Part shown: positions 8,051-14,951 of the stretch, in pieces | Layout of the letters: the number at the start of each line of letters is the position of its first letter | Position numbering within the stretch: the first letter of the stretch is position 1 | DNA from: Bacteroidaceae bacterium | GTDB taxonomy: Bacteria; Bacteroidota; Bacteroidia; Bacteroidales; Bacteroidaceae | Assembly (NCBI GenBank): GCA_017534535.1 | Contig: JAFXVZ010000037.1 | Coordinates: forward strand, 1-64,000 | DNA length: 64,000 nt | Reading direction: 5' to 3' | Notes under the pieces: model-generated | What the model was told of the DNA's origin: nothing | Database searches by the model: none | Seen by the model: only the letters and a program-made list of their open reading frames with translations | Made by a program: the position numbers and the translations under genes

Positions 8051-8836
8051 ATGACAATTTCGCTAAAAGACATAGGCCGCAGGTTGGGACTGGAGCTGAC
8101 ATGTCAAGACGGACGGCTGCTGACCAGGCCGCTGCTGACCGAGACTTACTACCACCAGCTGGCATGGCGCAGGAGCCTCTCTGTCAACAGCAGCTTCTGC
8201 CGGGCTCTGGTGGGGGCAGGCTACCTCACCTGGCATCAGATGCTGGATGCCGTGAGCCGCTACCGACTGGGCAGGTGCCTGGGTGATGCCGTGATTTTCT
8301 GGCAGATCAACCAGGAGGAGCGCATCTGCGACGGCAAGGTGATGTTCTATGGCCCCGACTGCCACCGGCGCAAGGAGAAGGAGTATGACCCTACGTGGGT
8401 CAGTGCCCTGCTGCTGCGCCGGCAGGGGGGCAAGCTGGCTACCGACATTACCCGCCACTGCTTCTTTGGGCTGCATCTGTTGGCAAAGGACAGGCAACGC
8501 GACATCGCCATCGTGGAGGCGGAGAAGACCGCAGTGATCCTCTCAGCCCACTATCCGCAGTACACCTGGCTGGCTAGTGGCGGACTGGGTGAGGTGCAGG
8601 CAGAGAAGTTCCGACACCTGCAAGGACGCAGGATCATCCTCTTTCCCGACACCGATCCTGAGGGTAAGGCATATCAGCACTGGTACCAGGCGGCGCAATG
8701 CGTGATGGCGCAACCCTTCTGGGAGGGCTCGCCACCCATACGCGTGAGTGCCATCCTGGAGCAGCATGCCACCCCCGACCAGAAACGCCGTAAAATCGAC
8801 CTGGTAGAATATTTAACGGAAAACAAAACAATTTAA
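8051..8836 (+). CDS. DUF6371/Toprim-like protein
   Basis: The 261-residue product matches the Bacteroidetes DUF6371 family as I recall it. Two Toprim-like motifs are visible: VEAEKTAVILS near residue 157 (acidic residue in strand 1) and ILFPDTDPEG near 195 (DxD). Such domains are found in primases and topoisomerases, which suggests a partner role with the preceding RepA-like ATPase in DNA priming or replication of an element. It is cytosolic. The stop is only 5 bases before the next start, so the genes are probably cotranscribed. Confidence 0.75.
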   Translation: MTISLKDIGRRLGLELTCQDGRLLTRPLLTETYYHQLAWRRSLSVNSSFCRALVGAGYLTWHQMLDAVSRYRLGRCLGDAVIFWQINQEERICDGKVMFYGPDCHRRKEKEYDPTWVSALLLRRQGGKLATDITRHCFFGLHLLAKDRQRDIAIVEAEKTAVILSAHYPQYTWLASGGLGEVQAEKFRHLQGRRIILFPDTDPEGKAYQHWYQAAQCVMAQPFWEGSPPIRVSAILEQHATPDQKRRKIDLVEYLTENKTI

Positions 8837-8841
8837 TCATT

Positions 8842-9063
8842 ATGGGAAATTTCAAGATTAAGAGCTATGGGAAGTCGGAACTGGCAATGCTGTACTTCCC
8901 GAATTGCCAGACAACTGAAGGTGCACTGCGTTGCCTTAATTTCTGGATAAAAGGCAACCACCAGTTGCTGAAAGAACTGCAAGATTGCGGTATGCCACGC
9001 ACTTCGAAGAGCTACACACCTCGTGAGGTATCACTGATAGTGGCATATCTGGGTGAGCCTTAG
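8842..9063 (+). CDS. DUF4248 family protein
   Basis: This 73-residue protein has the family hallmarks KIKSYGKSELAMLYFP at the start and YTPREVSLIVAYLGEP at the end. DUF4248 proteins are short, cytosolic and found in Bacteroidetes next to HU-like DNA-binding proteins and amidases. A helix-turn-helix-like fold (TPREVSLIVAYLG) is plausible; the function is unknown. The start lies 5 bases after the upstream stop. Confidence 0.85.
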   Translation: MGNFKIKSYGKSELAMLYFPNCQTTEGALRCLNFWIKGNHQLLKELQDCGMPRTSKSYTPREVSLIVAYLGEP

Positions 9064-9605
9064 TCGCGGGTAAATGTATGTTGCCTACGTTTGAATGCAG
9101 TTGCCTGCAGTTGCCTGCACTTGACGGCAGCTCAGATATTGAGTTGTAGTAACTTCGCATTGTCGATCTGAACAACACTGCCTGCCATGGTTGACGGGAG
9201 ACGTCCCCAAGACTCGGCGCAGTATCTGGCACGATAGAAGGGAAGCATTTCCATAGGGGTACGGGAGGCATTCCGACGACTCGTGTCAGATGTCGCGACC
9301 ACCCAAGGCAGACTTTCCTTCACCCCACGGAAAGTCTTCCAACGGCAGAGAGCAGGCGGTAGGGCAGATTGATATACTATCCGTATGGAAAGAGGGCCTA
9401 TGCGGAGAGGCGTATGTAAAAATCGAGCTTAGGGCGTTAAAAGCGGAAAACTGTAGAGCGAAGCGAGTTTTTACATAAAACGCTCACGCTCGGCATAGTT
9501 CAAGCGAGCTTGACTCTGCACTCGCTTAACCGCGTTTTTGCCGCTTAGCCATAAGCAAAGGTTTTTTAGCCTCGGAGAATCAGCCCTTGAGTTTTTCTTT
9601 GGTTC
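9064..9605. other. Gene-poor spacer before the HU-like gene
   Basis: About 590 bases separate DUF4248 from the HU-like gene. Near 9101-9120 there is a repeated GTTGCCTGCA. A minus-strand 63-residue frame (9132-9323) exists but has no recognised relative and no clear ribosome-binding signal, so I do not call it. The 63-bp palindromic element lies at 9477-9539. Confidence 0.5.
9477..9539 (-). repeat. 63-bp dispersed palindromic element, copy B
   Basis: Read on the minus strand this is the same element as 1252-1314, including GAGTCAAGCTCGCTTGAACT and CCGAGCGTGAGCG. Flanking sequence adds a second arm (GAGCGAAGCGAG near 9456), so the whole area can fold into nested hairpins. Confidence 0.7.
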
Positions 9606-9631
9606 TTTCTTTTGGGTCAAGCCAAAAGAAA
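9606..9631. repeat. Inverted repeat TTTCTTTTGG / CCAAAAGAAA before the HU-like gene
   Basis: A perfect 10-bp inverted repeat with the loop GTCAAG lies 20 bases upstream of the HU-like start at 9651. It may be a terminator for the preceding genes or an RNA element of the HU leader. Confidence 0.6.
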
Positions 9632-9650
9632 AGAATGTAATAAAAAAATT

Positions 9651-10235
9651 ATGTCACAAAAGTACATTAAGAAACAGAACAAAAACAGTCACTCTACCGC
9701 CTACGGCAAGTACTTCGCCAGGGCAGTGTATGACGAGAAGTTTGTGGAGATTGACGACATCGCTGACTATATCCAGCAGCAGGCGTCGGTGAAGAAAAGT
9801 GATGTGAAGGCTGCCATCGGCGAACTGGGCGAGGCTCTGAAGCATTACATGGAGATGGGGCAGAAGGTACGCCTGGACGGCATCGGCATCTTCAAGGTGG
9901 GTTTCTCTGCCATCGGTGTGGACGATCCCGAGGATTGCACGGCATCTACCATCACCACTCGTCGCATTATTTTCACGCCTGAGACGCAGCGACTGGTGGT
10001 GGGCTCTACCCGCACCGACGATGGTGGTGTGAAGCAGAAGTATGTGGTGGCGAAGACGCTGGTGATGGATGTGGCGTTCGAGGAGGCACACATCAATGCC
10101 GGCTTTCCATCGTCTGGCTCAAGCTCTTCTGGCTCAGGCACTAACACTGGTGGCTCAGGCACGGGCGGTAATACCGGTGGCAACGGTGGCGGCAATGATG
10201 GCGGCAATGGCGGAGACGATGGGTTGGACATCTAA
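9651..10235 (+). CDS. HU-like DNA-binding protein with Gly-rich tail
   Basis: The start at 9651 (MSQKYIKKQNKNS) is chosen over an in-frame 9612 start because it follows the inverted repeat and A-rich stretch and matches the family. The first ~125 residues form an HU/IHF-like domain (HU-HIG type: DDIADYIQQQASVKKSDVKAAIGELGEALKHYMEMGQKVRLDGIGIFKVGF). The last ~45 residues are Gly/Ser/Asn-rich (SGSGTNTGGSGTGGNTGG...) and end DDGLDI, a disordered tail. In Bacteroidetes such proteins sit in the same cassette with DUF4248 and an amidase. It probably binds DNA; the target is unknown. Confidence 0.85.
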   Translation: MSQKYIKKQNKNSHSTAYGKYFARAVYDEKFVEIDDIADYIQQQASVKKSDVKAAIGELGEALKHYMEMGQKVRLDGIGIFKVGFSAIGVDDPEDCTASTITTRRIIFTPETQRLVVGSTRTDDGGVKQKYVVAKTLVMDVAFEEAHINAGFPSSGSSSSGSGTNTGGSGTGGNTGGNGGGNDGGNGGDDGLDI

Positions 10236-10345
10236 AATCGTGCTAGCACGATTTTAGGTGTTGAGATCGTGCTTCGCACGAATGAGAAGTTGCTTCGCAA
10301 CTATGAGAAATCGCTTCGCGATTATGAAAGTTGCTGTACGACTTT
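10234..10345 (+). repeat. Array of five mini-hairpins with constant loop and varying stems
   Basis: Directly after the HU-like stop come AAAATCGTGCTAGCACGATT-type palindrome (10234-10255), then TCGTGC-ttc-GCACGA (10267-10281), AGTTGC-ttc-GCAACT (10288-10302), AATCGC-ttc-GCGATT (10309-10323) and AAAGTTG-ctgta-CGACTTT (10327-10345). Hairpins 2-4 repeat with a 21-base period and the same spacer ATGAGA. The core GCTTCGC stays constant while both stem arms change together, keeping pairing. Confidence 0.85.
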
Positions 10346-10440
10346 GAGCCATCCTGTTGAGCGTTCTTTGAAATAGGTATAGGGAGTAGGGCAGTGAGTG
10401 TCCTGGGGGATCGGCGATGATAAAAACAGATGGATCACTG

Positions 10441-10480
10441 AGATTGTTCATTATTCATTATTCATTTTTCATTATCATGA
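10441..10480 (+). repeat. Heptamer repeats (ATTGTTC/ATTATTC)
   Basis: ATTGTTCATTATTCATTATTC-like repeats occur here; relatives lie at about 22090-22197, 37360 and 38885-38925. They are simple intergenic repeats with no visible function. Confidence 0.5.
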
Positions 10481-10593
10481 ACGCGCCCTGTGCTTACTGC
10501 CTGCCCCTGCTGCCTATGATTATCGAACACACTGAACGATCTGTCGTTAGGTGCCTTATTAAACACTTTGTTAAACTTATAAACTTTACTGAC

Positions 10594-10713
10594 TTGAAAA
10601 ACAAACGTTTTTGGAAAATGGTGCTACAATTTTGCATCTCCGTTTTTACAGCAGCACTGACTGCTTTGGGAACAACCTCATGCACTGGTCACGGACCATT
10701 CAACTTCTTCTGA
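10594..10713 (+). CDS. Smalltalk protein
   Basis: A TTG start at 10594 gives a 39-residue peptide beginning with LKNKRFWKMVLQFC, then a hydrophobic helix ISVFTAALTALGTTSC and a short tail. This matches the smalltalk family, tiny proteins of unknown function with a basic N-terminus, one hydrophobic segment and a Thr/Ser-Ser-Cys end, found in Bacteroidetes between the HU-like protein and an amidase, as here. The ATG at 10618 is a weaker alternative because it would remove the basic part. The stop is 12 bases before the amidase ATG. Confidence 0.75.
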   Translation: MKNKRFWKMVLQFCISVFTAALTALGTTSCTGHGPFNFF

Positions 10714-10724
10714 CCGTGAGCAAG

Positions 10725-11144
10725 ATGAAGGAAGTGAGGTACATCGTGGTACACTGCACCGCCACCCCACTGAGCCAACGTGTCAGCGTGTCGGACATCG
10801 ACCGCTGGCACAAGGCCCAGGGCTGGAGTGGGATAGGTTATCACTGGTACATTGATCGCGACGGCCACATCTTTCCTGGGCGCCCGGAAACACAAGCTGG
10901 TGCTCATGTGGTAGGCTTTAATAATCATAGCATCGGCGTGTGTTACGAAGGAGGTATCAATGAAAAAGGGCAAGACGATGACACCAGAACAGAGAAGCAA
11001 AAAATAGCCCTGCTATTTGTGCTTAAAGACCTGAAGAAAAGCTATCCCAATGCCATCATCCTCGGTCATCGTGACTTCCCCAATGTTCATAAATCTTGCC
11101 CCTGCTTTGATGCAAAGAAGGAGTATGCTGACCTTTTTTGTTGA
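10725..11144 (+). CDS. N-acetylmuramoyl-L-alanine amidase
   Basis: The product (139 aa from ATG 10725) is an amidase_2/PGRP-type domain that cleaves the amide bond between MurNAc and L-Ala in peptidoglycan. Visible zinc-ligand candidates are the His of VHCTATP, the His of GHRDFPN and the Cys of SCPCFDAKKEY; GIGYHWYIDRDGHIFPGRP and HSIGVCYEGG are typical. No signal peptide is seen, as usual for the copies in these cassettes; how it reaches the wall is unclear. It is the last gene of the cassette. Its 3' end (from about 11098) is duplicated at 12864 and 14156. Confidence 0.9.
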   Translation: MKEVRYIVVHCTATPLSQRVSVSDIDRWHKAQGWSGIGYHWYIDRDGHIFPGRPETQAGAHVVGFNNHSIGVCYEGGINEKGQDDDTRTEKQKIALLFVLKDLKKSYPNAIILGHRDFPNVHKSCPCFDAKKEYADLFC

Positions 11145-11661
11145 CAATGTATTTTAGTTATTTTGCCTTATTCCATTGCTGCGAGTAGAGAAAGAAGCAC
11201 TGTTGTGGTAAAAAAGTAGCAGATTCTTTTGTTTGTTAGAAAAAAGTTCGTAACATTTGTAATGTCAAACATCAAGTTTGACTACGCCGCTGAGTGCGGG
11301 GAGTAAGGCTTTATAGATACTGCTCCATTAAAATAAGGCGCTGCATCATATATGGTGCAGCGTTTTTTATTGCTCGTATTTCTTACGGAACTATCGGTAG
11401 AACTTTGAACTCTTTACGAGCAGCAATCTCTCAACTTACAACAAAAGTCTGCTCCTTGCAATGATTTAAGTAGAAATAGTTCTGATGTTATATCACCTTT
11501 CATAATTGGTTCATTGAAACGAATGAATTAAGCTCATTTATCGTTGCAAAGGTATAAAAACGAAAACAAATCTACAAGAATTACGCTTAAAACTTGATGA
11601 AGTAGCTCTTACGGGATAGTGCTGACGTGCTTCATTACAGGCAGGTCTGGTGTAAAGATAC
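11145..11661. other. Intergenic region with possible small RNA
   Basis: No protein gene is seen in this 500-base stretch. It contains AAACATCAAGTTTG (a small hairpin) at about 11268-11280 and an intrinsic terminator at 11339-11368. A small RNA between 11255 and 11368 is possible, but there is no clear promoter (AACATTTG at 11252 is a poor match). Confidence 0.35.
11339..11368 (+). terminator. Intrinsic terminator
   Basis: CGCTGCA at 11339-11345 pairs with TGCAGCG at 11356-11362 and is followed by six T. It would end any plus-strand transcript reading from the amidase or from a small RNA. Confidence 0.85.
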
Positions 11662-11670
11662 ATGCTTTAC

Positions 11671-12015
11671 TTAATCCGTCACCACCTCGTTGAAATGCTG
11701 CTTGCCCCAGGCAATCAAGGCTGTGAGGGCAGGCATCAAGTCCTTGCCTGTGTCAGTAAGCGAATACTCCACACGGGGAGGTACCTCGGGATAGACCTGA
11801 CGATGCACCAGATGACAACTCTCCAAGTTCTTCAATGTCTGCGAGAGCATCTTCTGCGAGCAGTCGGTCATCAGCTTCTTGATCTCATTATACCTTAATA
11901 CTCCCTTCTCACTGTTGTGAATCATATAAAGTACCAACATCGACCACTTGTCGCCAAAACGACTTACCACATGCCTGATTGGGCAATTCAAATACTGAGC
12001 TTGTATGTCTGCCAT
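11671..12015 (-). CDS. HxlR-type transcriptional regulator
   Basis: The 114-residue protein is a winged-helix HxlR regulator: NCPIRHVVSRFGDKWSMLVLYMI, LRYNEIKKLMTDCSQKMLSQTLKNLESCHLVHRQVYPEVPPRVEYSLTDTGKDLMPAL. These are cytosolic redox- or metabolite-responsive repressors or activators. It is divergent from the cupin gene at 12239, which it probably controls, and its own promoter region contains repeats (see 12032-12062). Confidence 0.9.
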   Translation of the reverse strand: MADIQAQYLNCPIRHVVSRFGDKWSMLVLYMIHNSEKGVLRYNEIKKLMTDCSQKMLSQTLKNLESCHLVHRQVYPEVPPRVEYSLTDTGKDLMPALTALIAWGKQHFNEVVTD

Positions 12016-12031
12016 AACTATTGATTTTCTG

Positions 12032-12062
12032 CAAAAGTAACCAATAGATACCAGATAACCAA
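12032..12062 (-). promoter_or_regulatory. Promoter and possible operator of the HxlR gene
   Basis: On the minus strand TACTTTTG (12032-12039) matches TAnnTTTG. Just upstream are repeats TTGGTTATC, TGGTATC and TATTGGTTAC (about 12036-12065), overlapping the promoter, as expected for autoregulation by the divergent HxlR protein. Confidence 0.45.
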
Positions 12063-12159
12063 AAGATAAGTGTTAATCTGCGTTAAAGTGATTTATGGAA
12101 AACCTCGATACCTTCTCAATTCCTACCATTTGGTAACTATGCCACCAAACAGTGCCTTC

Positions 12160-12190
12160 TTGCAGGAAATTAATATTGTACCTAACTTTG
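12160..12190 (+). promoter_or_regulatory. Promoter of the cupin gene
   Basis: TTG at 12160-12162 and TAACTTTG at 12183-12190 are separated by 20 bases, a good fit to the Bacteroidetes consensus. The nearby TTTGGTAAC at 12128-12138 resembles the repeats near the HxlR promoter and may be an operator. Confidence 0.6.
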
Positions 12191-12238
12191 CAGTGTCAAA
12201 ACAAAGAAATAGTATTAACAATTAAATTGATAAAGACA

Positions 12239-12694
12239 ATGAAACAGATTGAGACAATCAAGGAAGGTAAGAACTTCAAGGCTGTAAACGTGGGTGCTAC
12301 TGACGAAGTGATTCAGTATGAGTTGCCATTGGGTCCTAACGTGGTGATTCCTGGCAAGGTGTTTGTAGGACAGGCATTGGGCCTGACTGGTGCAGACATG
12401 TCTTATCAGACATTGGTACCAGGTCAGGATGGCGGTTTCTACCATACGCACAAGACGCATGAGGAGATTTACATCATCCTGAAGGGTAAGGGTGAGTATC
12501 AGGTAGATGGCCAGAACATCCCTATTCAGGAAGGTAGTGTGATTCGCGTGTCTCCTGCCGGCAAGCGTACCATCCGTAATAATGGCACAGAGAACCTTAC
12601 CATGATTTGCGTGCAGTACAAGGCCAATAGCTTTGCCGAGGGTGACAGTCCTATGGAGGATGGCGTGATTTTGCAGGAAGAACTGAAATGGTAA
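12239..12694 (+). CDS. Cupin-domain protein
   Basis: The start at 12239 (MKQIETIKEGKNF) is taken rather than the upstream in-frame ATG at 12152, because the promoter at 12160-12190 lies between them. The 151-residue product is a single-domain cupin: YHTHKTHEEIYIILKGKGEYQVDG is motif 1 with its metal-binding His/Glu (H-x-H...E) and the second motif is weaker. The substrate is unknown; such small cupins bind metal and may act as isomerases, dioxygenases or sensors. The divergent HxlR gene is the probable regulator. The final codons overlap a truncated gene. Confidence 0.85.
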   Translation: MKQIETIKEGKNFKAVNVGATDEVIQYELPLGPNVVIPGKVFVGQALGLTGADMSYQTLVPGQDGGFYHTHKTHEEIYIILKGKGEYQVDGQNIPIQEGSVIRVSPAGKRTIRNNGTENLTMICVQYKANSFAEGDSPMEDGVILQEELKW

Positions 12695-12861
12695 ATACTA
12701 CGTTCAGCAAGGCACTGCAATTTCTGAGTGAGCACAAGGAGGATGCCTTCGCTACGAGCGAAGGCAACCTCCCTAAATTGCGTATGTTTCAAATTATCTT
12801 CAACCACTTCGATTTGATGGAAGGTACCGTTGGCAATGGATTCGTAGGTGAGCGGTTTTAA
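12688..12861 (+). pseudogene. Truncated pyridoxamine-5'-phosphate-oxidase-like gene
   Basis: The frame starts inside the cupin stop (ATGGTAA overlap) and codes for 57 residues. The first ~36 (FSKALQFLSEHKEDAFATSEGNLPKLRMFQI) match the beginning of PNPOx-like flavin proteins, which are about 130-140 residues long; the remainder does not fit. The gene is cut after about a quarter and is followed by a copy of the amidase 3' end, so it was probably broken by a rearrangement. It was probably cotranscribed with the cupin gene. Confidence 0.65.
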
Positions 12862-12863
12862 AC

Positions 12864-12885
12864 TTGATGCAAAAGAAGGTGTATG
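12864..12885 (+). repeat. Copy of the amidase 3' end, left of the ATPase gene
   Basis: The 22 bases beginning TTGATGCAAAAGAAGGTG are identical to 14156-14177 and nearly identical to the end of the amidase gene (11107-11127, one A fewer and a base change). With the second copy they flank the ATPase gene as direct repeats. Confidence 0.8.
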
Positions 12886-12892
12886 ACAATCG

Positions 12893-14032
12893 TTAAAAGA
12901 TATCTCTATTCCAGAGCATCTTCAGGAAATCGGTAACATAAATCAGTTCTTTGTCCTCTGATTTGCGAGTTATCGGGTCAAGGGATACTAGGATTAATCG
13001 GCAGTCTGGATGTTCTTCCTTAAAAGCCTTTAATCCAGCTTTGTGGCGTGTTTTTACCTCTTCACACGACTTGATTTCGATGGCTATCTTGGCATCACCG
13101 ATAACAGCATCGACTTCTTTCTTGTCGTATGTATGCCAATAGGAAATCGACTCACGCTTGTCATTATAACCTTTATAGGCAATGATTTCCTGCATCACTA
13201 AGTGTTCAAAGGCATGACCATAGTCGTCGCTGCCCCGCTTCAGTGCATGACGCCCCATCAGGTAGTTGGCCAGTCCTACATCAAAGTAGTAGAATTTTGG
13301 AGCCTGCATGATTCTGCGTTTGATTTCTTTCCTAAATGCAGGTATTTCATATCCGATAAGCGTATCGTATAGAATCTGGAAATAGGCTTTGACGGTCTTT
13401 GCCGTGACTCCGCAATCGGCGGCAATGTTTGAATAGTTCAACATTTCTCCATCGGAAATGGCTGCTATCTCCATAAAACGTTCGAATGCATCCAACTCCC
13501 TTACTTCGCCTTCTTCACGTATCTCCTCCTCGAGATACACTTTTACATAACCCTCCAGGCGCTTCGTGGCATTCTCTACCATATAATGACGTGGAATCAT
13601 GCCATTCTGCACAGCACGGTCAATCTGGAAGTCTGTTACTTCAGGCCAAACAAGGGGGTATAGGGTCTCAGGGATGGCTCGTCCACCCAGGGTGTTGGCT
13701 CCCGAGCGCTTGAGTTTCCTGGCACTTGAGCCACTGAGAATGAATAGCAGACCCTTGTTGACCATCAGCCAATGCACTACATCCAATAACTCTGGAACTT
13801 TCTGTATCTCGTCAACGATGACTAATGTGCTTGCTGGTTTGTCCAACAGTGCCTCCCTGAACGACTCTGGATTTCGTTTGAAAGCTTTTCTTACATTGGG
13901 TATTAGCAGGTCGTAGTAGATGGCATCCTTAAACCTTTCTTTCAATAAGGTAGATTTACCTGTCTGGCGTGCACCAAACAGGAACATGCCCTCGTCTAAC
14001 TTGTTCTCAATATCGAATATTCTCTTATACAT
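12893..14032 (-). CDS. AAA ATPase with DUF4143 domain
   Basis: The 379-residue protein has Walker A FGARQTGKSTLL at residues ~19-30 and Walker B TLVIVDEIQKVP, then LSGSSARKL and, in the C-terminal half, YFDVGLANYLMG and KKEVDAVIGDAKIAIEIKSCEE, a nuclease-like E/D...ExK pattern of DUF4143 proteins. It is cytosolic. The family is abundant in Bacteroidetes accessory DNA and its role is not settled. It is flanked by 22-base direct repeats derived from the amidase tail, so the gene may have moved in with that flank. It resembles, but is shorter than, the ATPase at 4982-6367. Confidence 0.85.
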   Translation of the reverse strand: MYKRIFDIENKLDEGMFLFGARQTGKSTLLKERFKDAIYYDLLIPNVRKAFKRNPESFREALLDKPASTLVIVDEIQKVPELLDVVHWLMVNKGLLFILSGSSARKLKRSGANTLGGRAIPETLYPLVWPEVTDFQIDRAVQNGMIPRHYMVENATKRLEGYVKVYLEEEIREEGEVRELDAFERFMEIAAISDGEMLNYSNIAADCGVTAKTVKAYFQILYDTLIGYEIPAFRKEIKRRIMQAPKFYYFDVGLANYLMGRHALKRGSDDYGHAFEHLVMQEIIAYKGYNDKRESISYWHTYDKKEVDAVIGDAKIAIEIKSCEEVKTRHKAGLKAFKEEHPDCRLILVSLDPITRKSEDKELIYVTDFLKMLWNRDIF

Positions 14033-14155
14033 AAACCTATTAATTTCGTTACCATACTCCCGAAATTTATAAGAAAATCGGGAGTACGGTCACAAATTTA
14101 CGACTTTTTTATGAAACGCCAAACAATAGATAAAGTTTTTTTTCATGCCCCTGCT

Positions 14156-14177
14156 TTGATGCAAAAGAAGGTGTATG
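14156..14177 (+). repeat. Copy of the amidase 3' end, right of the ATPase gene
   Basis: The surrounding 14147-14185 matches the amidase end further (TGCCCCTGCTTTGATG, then GTATGCTGACC) but with an extra A, so it codes a frameshifted CPCFDAKEGVC and is no gene. Confidence 0.75.
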
Positions 14178-14279
14178 CTGACCCTGTTAGATTTTTATGG
14201 CAACAAATGGTGAGAATGTGGATTATTTTTGCTAATTTAGCTGCCGAATAAACGTAAGAAAAGATAGTTGTTGAGTGAT

Positions 14280-14891
14280 ATGCAGAATGATCCAATAGAA
14301 TCATTAATAGGCTTCTTTAATCGATTGATGCCTTTAAGCAGTGAAGAAAATACTCAGGTAAAACAGTGTTTTGAACCCTGTGTGTTTAAACGTCGCGAGT
14401 TGATACTTAGGGCAGGGGAGCGTTGCGCTCATTACATGTTTGTGGTGCAGGGCTGTCTGCGTATGTATAGCGACGATGATAAAGGCAATCGACATATCAT
14501 CAAGTTTGCACCCGAGGATACATGGATGACTGATATTGACAGTTTTTTTCATTGTGTTCCGTCACACCTTTATATAGATGCTTTAGAGCCAACAACCATA
14601 ATGAGGGCAGAGCTTAGTCCCTTGGTGCATTTATTTATGGAATCTAAACGTATCAACAACATTTTCCGTATAATTGCAGAGAATGAATTAACCCTGCTGC
14701 AGCGACGACATCTGGAAACGCTGAGCAGTAAAGCAGAAGAGCGATATATGTCGTTTTGCGAAACTTATCCAGAATTGATCAACCGCATATCACAGGCACA
14801 GATTGCAGCCTACTTAGGTGTGACGCCGGAATTTCTTAGCAGGATGAAAAGCAAGATGCTAAGAGCTGATAAAAATGTTTTCTTGACATAG
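14280..14891 (+). CDS. Crp/Fnr-family transcriptional regulator
   Basis: The start at 14280 (MQNDPIESLIGFFNRLM) is used instead of the in-frame TTG at 14268. The 203-residue protein has an N-terminal cyclic-nucleotide-binding-like beta-barrel (FKRRELILRAGERCAHYMFVVQGCLRMYS) and a C-terminal helix-turn-helix (RISQAQIAAYLGVTPEFLSRMKSKM). There are no Cys clusters of an Fnr type. It is 60 bases upstream of, and co-oriented with, the alkaline-phosphatase-like gene and probably regulates it or nearby genes. A possible TATTTTTG element lies at 14224-14231. Confidence 0.85.
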   Translation: MQNDPIESLIGFFNRLMPLSSEENTQVKQCFEPCVFKRRELILRAGERCAHYMFVVQGCLRMYSDDDKGNRHIIKFAPEDTWMTDIDSFFHCVPSHLYIDALEPTTIMRAELSPLVHLFMESKRINNIFRIIAENELTLLQRRHLETLSSKAEERYMSFCETYPELINRISQAQIAAYLGVTPEFLSRMKSKMLRADKNVFLT

Positions 14892-14951
14892 GTCAATGGT
14901 ACAAGTGGTATAAAGGCTGTATCTTTGCGCCATCAAAATAAATGATGTATT

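Noticed and set aside
9132-9323. 63-residue minus-strand ORF in the cassette spacer
   Set aside because: No recognised family, no ribosome-binding signal or promoter, and it lies in a region with other repeats; it is not called as a gene.
11255-11368. Defined small RNA gene
   Set aside because: A terminator is present but the promoter match is poor, so only a possible RNA is noted.
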